Assembly (NCBI GenBank): GCA_934754375.1
Contig: CAKVHT010000001.1
Span: forward strand, 496,001-560,000
Length of the DNA: 64,000 bases
Origin: an uncultured Clostridia bacterium
Lineage (GTDB): Bacteria > Bacillota > Clostridia > Christensenellales > UBA1242
Direction: 5' to 3'
Part shown: piece by piece, positions 52,984-60,003 of the stretch
Numbering within the stretch: the first letter of the stretch is position 1
Layout: each line of letters starts with the position of its first letter
Notes under the pieces: generated by a model
Seen by the model: only the letters and a program-made list of their open reading frames with translations
What the model was told of the DNA's origin: nothing
The model's database searches: none
Made by a program: the position numbers and the translations under genes

Positions 52984-54402
52984 TTAACCTTTTATTTTAT
53001 ATGTTGTACCATCTTTTGTATCAATAAGCTCAACACCCATTTCTGCCAATTTTGAACGAATTGCATCAGCGCTTGCATAATCTTTGTTAGCTTTTGCTGT
53101 TTTGCGTTGTTCAATCATTGTTTCAATAGTTTGCCTTAAATCGTCATCAACTGTTGGTTGCTCTTGTTTTAAAGTATCAAATGCTGATTGCAATTTCAAA
53201 CCCAACACTTTGTCAAATGACATCATCAAAGCATATTTCGTGCCGTCATTTATATCACTTTTAAGCACATCATAAAGTGTTGTTAAAGCCAAAGATGTAT
53301 TAAGGTCGTTTGACAAAGCCTGTTTAAATTGATTGTCAAATTTTTCAAAATCAGCATTGTTTACTGTTTTATCTTGCAAATTCAAACTTGCAATACGTTT
53401 AATAAGTTTTGCATAAGCAGATTTTGCACTATCCAGACCTTCTTCCGAATAAACAAGTTGCTTTCTATAGTGCGACTGCAAACAGAACAATTTATACACC
53501 ATTGGGCTATAACCAAGTTCGTTAAGCTTTGTCAATGTCAAAAAATCGCCTGTGGACTTGCTCATTTTGCCTGATTTTGTGTTTAAGTGCTCAACATGGA
53601 ACCAATACTTGCACCATGAGTGGCCTAAATAACTTTCAGTTTGAGCAATTTCGTTTGTGTGATGTGGAAATTTATTGTCAACACCACCACAATGTATATC
53701 AAGATATTCACCCAAATATTTGTAAGATATACCAGAACATTCAATATGCCAGCCCGGATATCCAACACCCCATGGGCTATCCCATTTAAGAGCATGATTT
53801 TCAAATTTGGATTTTGTAAACCAAAGCACAAAGTCATTTTGGTTTCGCTTGCCTTCGTCCTCTGTTACACTATCACGAGCACCAACCACCATCTCATCTT
53901 TTGTTTGGTTCCCAAAGCGATAATACTCTTTCAATTTTGAAGTGTCAAAATATATGTTCCCATTGCTTGCGTAGGCATAACCTTTTTCAAGCAAAACTGT
54001 GATGATTTGAATATATTCATCAATACATGATGTTGCAGGTGCAACTAGTTTTGGCCATTGCAAATTTAGGCTTGCAAAATCTGCTTTAAACGCATTGGTG
54101 TATTCTTTGGCGATATCCATAACAGATTTATGTTCACGTTCTGCACCAATCAACATTTTGTCTTCACCGGTATCGCCGTCACTTGAAAGATGACCAACAT
54201 CTGTTATATTCATAGCACGTATAACATTGTAGCCTAAATAATTCAAAGCCTTTTCAAGGACATCTTCCATAATATACGAACGAAGATTGCCAATATGAGC
54301 AAAATGGTAAACTGTTGGACCACATGTGTACATTGTAACTTTTTTATCATTGTATGGCACAAATTCTTCAATTTGTCTGCTTGTTGAATTGTATAATTTC
54401 AT
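52984..54402 (-). CDS. cysS: Cysteine-tRNA ligase
   Basis: 472 aa class I synthetase. Zinc-binding CGPTVYHFAHIGNLRSY contains the HIGH-type HIGN; GWHIECSG and KMSKSTGDF (KMSKS) complete the active site; DALR-type anticodon region at the end. Own promoter; its leader has a small hairpin (54432-54458) but no T-box core, unlike thrS. Confidence 0.98.
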   Translation of the reverse strand: MKLYNSTSRQIEEFVPYNDKKVTMYTCGPTVYHFAHIGNLRSYIMEDVLEKALNYLGYNVIRAMNITDVGHLSSDGDTGEDKMLIGAEREHKSVMDIAKEYTNAFKADFASLNLQWPKLVAPATSCIDEYIQIITVLLEKGYAYASNGNIYFDTSKLKEYYRFGNQTKDEMVVGARDSVTEDEGKRNQNDFVLWFTKSKFENHALKWDSPWGVGYPGWHIECSGISYKYLGEYLDIHCGGVDNKFPHHTNEIAQTESYLGHSWCKYWFHVEHLNTKSGKMSKSTGDFLTLTKLNELGYSPMVYKLFCLQSHYRKQLVYSEEGLDSAKSAYAKLIKRIASLNLQDKTVNNADFEKFDNQFKQALSNDLNTSLALTTLYDVLKSDINDGTKYALMMSFDKVLGLKLQSAFDTLKQEQPTVDDDLRQTIETMIEQRKTAKANKDYASADAIRSKLAEMGVELIDTKDGTTYKIKG

Positions 54403-54431
54403 GAAACCCTCTTAATATAAATATGAACGGT

Positions 54432-54458
54432 TGGCATTGTTTATAGCAAAATATGCCA
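54432..54458 (-). promoter_or_regulatory. Hairpin in the cysS leader
   Basis: TGGCAT/ATGCCA arms (54432-54437 with 54453-54458) in the transcribed leader. No T tract, so not a terminator; function unknown. Confidence 0.4.
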
Positions 54459-54486
54459 TTTGTTCACTATTTAATATATTATATTT

Positions 54487-54515
54487 ATTATAAAACATTA
54501 ACAATCTAAAGTCAA
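54487..54515 (-). promoter_or_regulatory. Promoter of cysS
   Basis: TTGACT (54515-54510), 17-base spacer, TATAAT (54492-54487). Confidence 0.8.
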
Positions 54516-54579
54516 ATATATGGCCATTGTATATATGTTTTGACAACGCAAAAAAATTTAAAAAAGTTGTTAAAAAATG

Positions 54580-54608
54580 TTGACATAAATTTTTGGTTAT
54601 GTTATATT
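54580..54608 (+). promoter_or_regulatory. Promoter of the tRNA-Val/tRNA-Gly unit
   Basis: TTGACA (54580-54585), 17-base spacer, TATATT (54603-54608), 21 bases before tRNA-Val. Confidence 0.85.
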
Positions 54609-54629
54609 AATAACGTTGCAATCGTGTAT

Positions 54630-54705
54630 GGGAGATTAGCGCAGTTGGTAGAGTACCTGCCTTACAAGCAGAGGGTCACAGGTTCGAGTCCTGTATCTCC
54701 CACCA
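54630..54705 (+). tRNA. tRNA-Val (anticodon TAC)
   Basis: Acceptor GGGAGAT pairs with ATCTCCC, discriminator A, encoded CCA. D-arm GCGCAGTTGGTAGAGT, anticodon loop CTTACAA (TAC) and T-arm CAGGTTCGAGTCCTG are all proper. Confidence 0.97.
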
Positions 54706-54725
54706 AATAAGCGATTGCATTTTAT

Positions 54726-54800
54726 GCGGGAGTGGCTCAGTGGTAGAGCGTTGCCTTGCCAAGGCAAATGTCGCGAGTTCGAATCTCGTCTTCCGCTCCA
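54726..54800 (+). tRNA. tRNA-Gly (anticodon GCC)
   Basis: Acceptor GCGGGAG with CTTCCGC (one G-U), discriminator T, encoded CCA; anticodon loop TTGCCAA (GCC); T-loop GTTCGAATC. Same transcript as tRNA-Val, 20 bases apart. Its last 21 bases and the terminator are duplicated at 54985. Confidence 0.97.
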
Positions 54801-54859
54801 CATATAATAGGCCTGATTAAATTCAGGTTTATTTTTTTTAAAACAAATAATAAATGGTT
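54780..54859 (+). repeat. Direct repeat copy 1: tRNA-Gly 3' end plus terminator
   Basis: 80 bases nearly identical to 54985-55065 (two substitutions near 54809-54812 and one extra A). Begins inside the T-arm of tRNA-Gly. Confidence 0.9.
54812..54840 (+). terminator. Terminator of the tRNA unit
   Basis: CCTGA/TCAGG stem (54812-54816 with 54823-54827), six-base loop, then a T run. A second copy follows at 55017-55032 plus its T run. Confidence 0.7.
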
Positions 54860-54984
54860 AGAGATTTGAACTCGCATCAGGGTTCCCTCCGCAACTGGTT
54901 TGCGGAAGGCATAAGGAAAAACAGAGCAACAAGGCACATTTGCGAAAGTTTTGAGCAAAGTGCAATCTGCGAGAGTTTTGACGC

Positions 54985-55065
54985 CGAATCTCGTCTTCCG
55001 CTCCACATATAATGGACCTGATTAAATTCAGGTTTATTTTTTTTAAAAACAAATAATAAATGGTT
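54985..55065 (+). repeat. Direct repeat copy 2: detached tRNA-Gly 3' end
   Basis: Contains the tRNA-Gly tail through CCA, then the terminator and flank. Between the copies lie 125 bases with a TCCGCAA/TTGCGGA hairpin and two similar GCGA(A/G)AGTTTTGA stretches. The next 215 bases to 55280 hold no gene. Confidence 0.9.
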
Positions 55066-55280
55066 GAGTTTTGTATTAAAAAAATAAAAAAGGGTTTTTA
55101 ATTTAATGTTTTTAAAACCAATACAAACAAAAATTTTACTTAATAATTCCTTTATCCATTTTGTTTATTTTAATTTACAAAAACACAAATCGTGACCCTT
55201 TTATAAAGACAATAATTTGATTAACTGAAATACGTTCTATTGATGAATACCATAAAAAATTCATTCAACCAACATCAAAT

Positions 55281-55454
55281 TTATTTGCTGTTTTTTGCAG
55301 TTTTCTTACCGCAGTTTGAACAACTTTTTGTTGAACAATCCTTTGTTTTAATGTTGTCACAATTTGAGCAAGCTTTTATTTCTGTATCATTTTCATTTGA
55401 ACAAGCCTTTGTATTGTGTGCGCTTGCTTTTTCTTTTTTCTTTTTACCAAACAT
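55281..55454 (-). CDS. Small lysine- and cysteine-rich protein, unknown
   Basis: 57 aa, beginning MFGKKKKEKASAHNTKACS and ending KTAKNSK. Six cysteines (18, 29, 32, 40, 45, 48), two in CSNC-type pairs, suggest binding of one metal or disulfides; the DCSTKSCSNCGKK end looks like half a zinc ribbon. The ATG at 55454 stands behind a textbook ribosome site (AAAAAGGAGATATT), and an inverted repeat TGTAG/CTACA (55468-55483) lies just before it. It is below common length cut-offs and the antisense frame is longer, so it would be missed by default annotation. Family unknown. Confidence 0.75.
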   Translation of the reverse strand: MFGKKKKEKASAHNTKACSNENDTEIKACSNCDNIKTKDCSTKSCSNCGKKTAKNSK

Positions 55455-55573
55455 AATATCTCCTTTTTGTAGTTTGCGCTACATTGATAGTATGCGTAAA
55501 TTTATGGATAAAATACATCACTAAAAAAATTGATATCATAAACCAGCAACAACCCTGTTGTTTTATTAGGACA

Positions 55574-55602
55574 ACAAAAAAGACACCATATATATGGTAT
55601 CT
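55574..55602 (-). terminator. Terminator of asp23-fakA
   Basis: Stem of up to ten pairs (55581-55590 with 55593-55602), T run on the minus strand. Confidence 0.8.
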
Positions 55603-55624
55603 CTTTATATAAAACACACTATAT

Positions 55625-57259
55625 CTACTCTACTGAAACTATGTAATAATAAACTGGCTGACCACCAAAAATCACAGAAACATCTTGGTCAGGGAAAGCT
55701 TCTTCCAAACGAGTCTGCATGTTTGCTGCATCTTCTTCTGTCACACCATCACCATAGAAAAGTGTTATATTGCTTGAATTTTCATTAACTATTTTGCTGA
55801 TTAAATCAACTGTTGTATCAGCAACATTTTTGCCGATTGTTAGCACCGTATGATTGTCCAACCCCATAATATCGCCTACTGTAACATCAAGACCATCAAC
55901 ATTAGTTGTGCGCACTGCATAAGTAACTGACCCTGATATAACAGATTCAATTGCTGATTTCATATTTTCGATATTTTCATCAATGCTTGCTTGAGCATCA
56001 AATGCAATAACTGCACTTACCCCTTCTGGGATACTGCGAGTTGGGATAACAATCAAATTCTTGTCAGTGATATCATTTGCTTGATTTGCTGACATAATAA
56101 TATTTTTATTGTTTGGGAACACAAAAATATTTTTTGCATTAACATTGTCTGCCGCCGTTGCGATATCATTAGCACTTGGGTTCATTGTTTGACCGCCACT
56201 GATGATATAGTCAACATCAATATCTTTAAACACACCACTTAGTCCATCACCTGCAGCAACGGCAATCATGCCATATTCTTTCAAAGGTGTTTTTTCAGCC
56301 TGTTTACGAAGTTGACGATTTTGTTCTAGCATATTTTCAATCTTAACACCGTTAAGTTCGCCAAGTTGAAGTGCATATCCCAATGCTCTATTAGGTTCAT
56401 TTGTGTGAACATGAACTTTGATAAGTTGTAAATCGCCAATGCAAAGCACACTGTCGCCAATTTCCATTAAACGTGAACGCAATGTGTTGATATCTGCGTC
56501 TGTTGTCTTTTCAAAAATGTTTACGATAAAAAATTCAGTGCAATAAGCATATTTAATGTCTGCCAAAGATTTGTAGTTGACGTGCATTTCTTCACTGGTG
56601 ATATCTCTTTCAACATTGTCAACAAATTCAACTTCTGAACACTCGCCTGTCAAAGCTTTGTAAAATCCGCTAAAGATAAACATCAAGCCTCGGCCACCAG
56701 CATCTACAACACCGGCTTTTTTAAGCACTGGCAATAATTCTGGTGTCATTTGCAAGGTTGCTTCACCATAAGCTATAATTTCATTCAAAAAATCTTCAAA
56801 ACATTTGCTTGATTTTACTGCTTGCTTTGATTTCTCTGCCATTGCTTTGATGACTGTTAAAATGGTTCCTTCTTTTGGCACGGTGACAGCTTTATAAGCC
56901 ATGTCAGCACCGTTTTGGATTGCACGTGCAAAAGCCTTAATGTCAATTTCGTTTTCACATGACATCAATGCTGAACACATACCTTTGATAATTTGCGATG
57001 TGATAACACCACTATTACCCCTAGCACCTTTAAGCGCACCACGGTTAAATGCCACACAGATTGCTTCGATTGTGTTGCTTTCGCAAGCATTCATTTCTGT
57101 TGCTGCACTTTTGAGTGTTAAGCTCATATTTGTACCAGTGTCACCATCTGGAACTGGGAAAACGTTTAATGCGTCAATACTTTGCCTATTTTCTTCCACC
57201 AAAGAAAATGCTGTTGAAAACATTTTCCTTAAGCCGGAACCATTGATTGTTTTATTCAT
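55625..57259 (-). CDS. fakA: Fatty acid kinase FakA (DAK2/DegV-type)
   Basis: 544 aa. N-terminal DAK2 kinase domain with NVFPVPDGDTGTNMSLT (~33-49) and GARGNSGVITSQIIKG, a middle domain, and a C-terminal FakB/DegV-like domain with GDGLSGVF and ISGGQTMNPS (~360-372). FakA phosphorylates FakB-bound fatty acids so that they enter phospholipid synthesis. A DegV-type (FakB) partner is at 37.4 kb. Follows asp23 with 14 bases between, the usual Firmicute order. Confidence 0.93.
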   Translation of the reverse strand: MNKTINGSGLRKMFSTAFSLVEENRQSIDALNVFPVPDGDTGTNMSLTLKSAATEMNACESNTIEAICVAFNRGALKGARGNSGVITSQIIKGMCSALMSCENEIDIKAFARAIQNGADMAYKAVTVPKEGTILTVIKAMAEKSKQAVKSSKCFEDFLNEIIAYGEATLQMTPELLPVLKKAGVVDAGGRGLMFIFSGFYKALTGECSEVEFVDNVERDITSEEMHVNYKSLADIKYAYCTEFFIVNIFEKTTDADINTLRSRLMEIGDSVLCIGDLQLIKVHVHTNEPNRALGYALQLGELNGVKIENMLEQNRQLRKQAEKTPLKEYGMIAVAAGDGLSGVFKDIDVDYIISGGQTMNPSANDIATAADNVNAKNIFVFPNNKNIIMSANQANDITDKNLIVIPTRSIPEGVSAVIAFDAQASIDENIENMKSAIESVISGSVTYAVRTTNVDGLDVTVGDIMGLDNHTVLTIGKNVADTTVDLISKIVNENSSNITLFYGDGVTEEDAANMQTRLEEAFPDQDVSVIFGGQPVYYYIVSVE

Positions 57260-57273
57260 TTTAAAATCTACTC

Positions 57274-57621
57274 CTATACACGGACATCTACGATATGTAC
57301 AACCACGCTTTTAACGATCATACCAGCAAATTTCTCCACTGAATACTTCACGCTTTGCTTGATTGATGAAGCAACTGCACTGGCTGAAACACCACAATGC
57401 TTCATAATCACATAGACGTCAATCTTCATACTATCATTTTGTATATTGGTTACAACAACACCTTTATGGGCTGTTGTTAATGTATTTCCCTTAAAAAAAC
57501 TACGTTGAGAAACCAAACCGACAACGCCAACACACTCTAAAACAGAAACAGCAGCAACCTTACTGATTGCGAGTTTGCTGATGCTTATTTTGCCAAACGT
57601 GTTAAACGTAGTAAGTTTCAT
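57274..57621 (-). CDS. Asp23/Gls24-family protein
   Basis: 115 aa, normal length. Pattern GKISISKLAISKVAAVSVLECVGV, KGVVVTNIQNDSMKIDVYV and a C-terminal VKSVVVHIVDVRV strand fits the family found beside fakA in most Firmicutes. Members polymerise near the membrane and are linked to envelope stress; exact role unknown. SD GGAGAG before the ATG. Confidence 0.9.
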   Translation of the reverse strand: MKLTTFNTFGKISISKLAISKVAAVSVLECVGVVGLVSQRSFFKGNTLTTAHKGVVVTNIQNDSMKIDVYVIMKHCGVSASAVASSIKQSVKYSVEKFAGMIVKSVVVHIVDVRV

Positions 57622-57638
57622 TACACTCTCCGTAGTTA

Positions 57639-57667
57639 AGTATATAATATAATTATATTTTTGGCAA
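57639..57667 (-). promoter_or_regulatory. Promoter of asp23-fakA
   Basis: TTGCCA (57667-57662), 17-base spacer, TATACT (57644-57639). The -35 sits in a TTTGCCAAA string that also forms half of the palindrome at 57735. Confidence 0.75.
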
Positions 57668-57734
57668 ACAAATTTTAATAAGTTTGCTAAATTTGTTTGA
57701 CTTTTGGCTTCTCACGTGTTTTTTAAGCCCGCAA

Positions 57735-57751
57735 TTGCCAAAGTTTGGCAA
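57735..57751. promoter_or_regulatory. 17-bp palindrome, operator-like
   Basis: TTGCCAAA-G-TTTGGCAA, eight perfect inverted bases around one base, 70 bases upstream of the asp23 promoter. Apart from this and the rpmB promoter, the 57668-58038 gap shows no gene or RNA. Confidence 0.5.
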
Positions 57752-58038
57752 AATGTTAAATACAAAAACATATCTATATGTAGATTTATTATCCAGTTTT
57801 GCATCAACACAATGTGCCTATTATAGTTTATGTGTTTGAAATGCAATTTAAACATGATTTAAGATTTTTGCACACTTTAAACTTCTCTGTACTACATCCA
57901 GATAAAATCACAAACCGAAAGATAGCCAACCAACCAATGTCACAATCTTGCCAGTATTCTGCCCTTATTTAAACATTGCAAGCCTTATAACCCCAAATTG
58001 ACAGATAAAAACATTTTTGTGCAAATTAACAAAAACAC

Positions 58039-58067
58039 TTGCATTTTGCTTTGCTTTGTGCTAATAT
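58039..58067 (+). promoter_or_regulatory. Promoter of rpmB
   Basis: TTGCAT (58039-58044), 17-base spacer, TAATAT (58062-58067). Confidence 0.75.
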
Positions 58068-58102
58068 AGGCAAGTAATTGAGAAAAACTATGGAGGTAAC
58101 AA

Positions 58103-58288
58103 ATGAAAGTTTGCGAAGTATGTGGAAAAGGTCGCACTTCTGGCAACAACGTAAGCCACAGCATGCGTCACACAAAAAGAACCTTTGATGCTAATATTCA
58201 AAAAGTTGATGTAGAATTAGACGGTAAAAAAGGCAAAAAGAACATCTGCGCTAGTTGTTTAAAAACAATGAAAAAAGAAAGTAAATAA
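58103..58288 (+). CDS. rpmB: 50S ribosomal protein L28, zinc-binding form
   Basis: 61 aa. CEVCGKGRTSGNNVSHSMR is the L28 signature, and the four Cys (CEVC, CASC) make it the C+ type that binds zinc; zinc-starved cells often swap to a C- paralogue, none of which is in this window. Shine-Dalgarno TGGAGGTAAC. Convergent isolation opposite asp23 is common in Firmicutes. Confidence 0.98.
   Translation: MKVCEVCGKGRTSGNNVSHSMRHTKRTFDANIQKVDVELDGKKGKKNICASCLKTMKKESK
58264..58286 (+). repeat. 23-bp repeat in the rpmB 3' end, copy 1
   Basis: Identical to 58350-58372; encodes the last residues and stop of L28. Confidence 0.9.
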
Positions 58289-58313
58289 GTTTAGGCATTA
58301 TCCTAAACTTTTT
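58286..58313 (+). terminator. Terminator of rpmB
   Basis: Nine-pair perfect stem AAGTTTAGG/CCTAAACTT (58286-58294 with 58301-58309), six-base loop, T run. Confidence 0.92.
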
Positions 58314-58349
58314 TCTTGTTTCTGATACGAGCAAAGCGAGTTTCAACAA

Positions 58350-58372
58350 ACAATGAAAAAAGAAAGTAAATA
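58350..58372 (+). repeat. 23-bp repeat, copy 2 with second terminator-like hairpin
   Basis: Duplicate of the rpmB end; here the AAAGAAAG arm pairs with a following CTTTCTTT run. The rest of the 58314-58675 gap holds a hairpin GGCGC/GCGCC near 58516-58535 and no gene. Confidence 0.8.
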
Positions 58373-58675
58373 GGCTTTCTTTTTTTTGTTGATAAATACG
58401 AAGTGCAACGAGTATTTTCGACTAAATAGAAATTACAACCGGCTTTCTTCTTTTGTATCTTTAACACTTTTTGAACATATTTAATATGATATTATATGAA
58501 AATATATTGTTGGAAGGCGCCAAGGTTTTTGCGCCCATTATTCAAATTATTCTTCAAAAAAAGCATCTATTATATCAAATAACAACCTTGCAATCGAGTT
58601 GATGAAACTTACATATATCAATTTGTTTAAAAGATTTACATGAAACAATCTTTAATCTTTTTAATAAAAAAAGAA

Positions 58676-59803
58676 CTAGTTGCCTAGTTTCTTTTTATAA
58701 TTATTTGTTTTTGGATAAGCCTTATCGCCAATATTTTCAGCCAAATCTTTGATTGCTTTAATTTGACTGCGGTCAAGGTCTTTAGGCATCTCACCTTTTA
58801 ATGTAACAATAATATCACCACTTCCAACACCTTTAAGGTATTTAACACCTTTGCCTTTAAGGGTGTATTTTGTGTTGGATTGCGTTAAAGGTGCAACATC
58901 TAACATTGTTGTGCCTTTTGTGGTTGGAACTTCCACCTTGCCACCCAAAAGCAGGGTTGTAATAGGCGCATATACATCAACATATAAATCAAATCCTTTA
59001 CGAACAAGCAATGGGTGCGCAAGCACTTTGATGCCGATGCGCAAATCGCCAGGAACACCTTGATTTGATGCGGTTTGATGTCCTTCGCCATTTAAACGAA
59101 TAACTTGCCCGTCATCAATACCTGCTGGAACTTTAACTTTGATTTTTGTTTGGATTGTTTTAAGCCCACTACCCTTGCAAGTTGGGCATTTGTCTTTAAC
59201 AACTTTGCCTTTACCGCCACAGTTGCGACATACACCAGTTGTGCGGGTCATACCAAACAATGTTTGTTGTGTGTAGGTCACATGCCCTGAACCATTACAT
59301 TCTGGGCAAGTTGCATAATCATTTGCTGTCTTTGCCCCTGTGCCGTTACAATCTGAACAACGTTCTTTTCGGTTTATAACGATTTCCTTTTCACAACCAA
59401 AAACCGCCTCAGCAAAGGTTAAAGTAAGGTTTGTTTCAATATCTTCGCCTTCTTCTCGCATTTGAGCAGATCCACCACGTCCGCCAAAGTTTGAAAATAT
59501 GTTAAAGATATCTTCAAAACCACCAAAGCCTGAAGCATCTCCACCATTAAAGCCTGAAAAACCACCGCCACCAAAGCCTTGTGGACCGTCTGCTGAACCA
59601 TATTGGTCATAATTGGCACGTTTTTGCTTATCGCCTAAAACTGAATATGCTTCATTTATCTCTTTAAATTTTTCTGCTGCTTCTGGGGCTTTGTTTAAAT
59701 CTGGGTGATACTTTTTAGCAAGTTGACGGTATGCCGACTTGATTTCATCATCACTGGCAGATTTATTAACCCCAAGGGTTGCATAATAATCTTTGTTTGC
59801 CAT
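58676..59803 (-). CDS. dnaJ: Chaperone DnaJ
   Basis: 375 aa, full-length type I. J domain with HPD (AKKYHPDLNK, ~30-39), Gly/Phe-rich linker, four zinc-finger CxxCxGxG repeats (CSDCNGTG, CPECNGSG, CRNCGGKG, CPTCKGSG) and two substrate domains. Stimulates DnaK ATPase. Last gene of the heat-shock operon, 200 bases after dnaK. Confidence 0.98.
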   Translation of the reverse strand: MANKDYYATLGVNKSASDDEIKSAYRQLAKKYHPDLNKAPEAAEKFKEINEAYSVLGDKQKRANYDQYGSADGPQGFGGGGFSGFNGGDASGFGGFEDIFNIFSNFGGRGGSAQMREEGEDIETNLTLTFAEAVFGCEKEIVINRKERCSDCNGTGAKTANDYATCPECNGSGHVTYTQQTLFGMTRTTGVCRNCGGKGKVVKDKCPTCKGSGLKTIQTKIKVKVPAGIDDGQVIRLNGEGHQTASNQGVPGDLRIGIKVLAHPLLVRKGFDLYVDVYAPITTLLLGGKVEVPTTKGTTMLDVAPLTQSNTKYTLKGKGVKYLKGVGSGDIIVTLKGEMPKDLDRSQIKAIKDLAENIGDKAYPKTNNYKKKLGN

Positions 59804-59948
59804 TTAATTTCCTTTTAAATCAATATCGCAAAGAGAAGAAGGTTTTTGTGCCTTCTTCCTTTGTTCAATTTCTTTCATTGCCTATGTTTACAAACATGTC
59901 TTACACCACAAAAACACTTAAAATATATTAAAAGCGTTTAAGGGGTTT

Positions 59949-59970
59949 TGGGGAAAATAGCATTCCCCCA
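59949..59970 (-). other. Hairpin between dnaK and dnaJ
   Basis: GGGGAA/TTCCCC stem without a following T tract; more likely a processing or stability element than a terminator. Confidence 0.5.
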
Positions 59971-60003
59971 ATGCTTTTGTTACTTTAACACAGAAAAGTT
60001 CAT

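Noticed and set aside
54403..54486. T-box before cysS
   Set aside because: The TGGAACCACG core and a terminator are lacking; only a small hairpin is present.
54737..55006. Minus-strand frame of 89 codons with a GAEDEIRTRD motif
   Set aside because: It is the reverse complement of tRNA-Gly and its duplicate; this motif is a well-known spurious translation of tRNA genes.
54780..55065. A functional integrated element at tRNA-Gly
   Set aside because: Only 125 bp between repeats and no integrase or cargo gene; at most a scar.
55240..55524. Plus-strand frame of 94 codons (Phe/Gln-rich)
   Set aside because: It is antisense to the 57-aa Cys-rich gene, has no ribosome site, and its composition mirrors the Lys/Cys codons of the real frame.
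57668..58038. A structured RNA such as 6S or RNase P in the asp23-rpmB gap
   Set aside because: No promoter-terminator pair or recognisable conserved core; only the 17-bp palindrome stands out.
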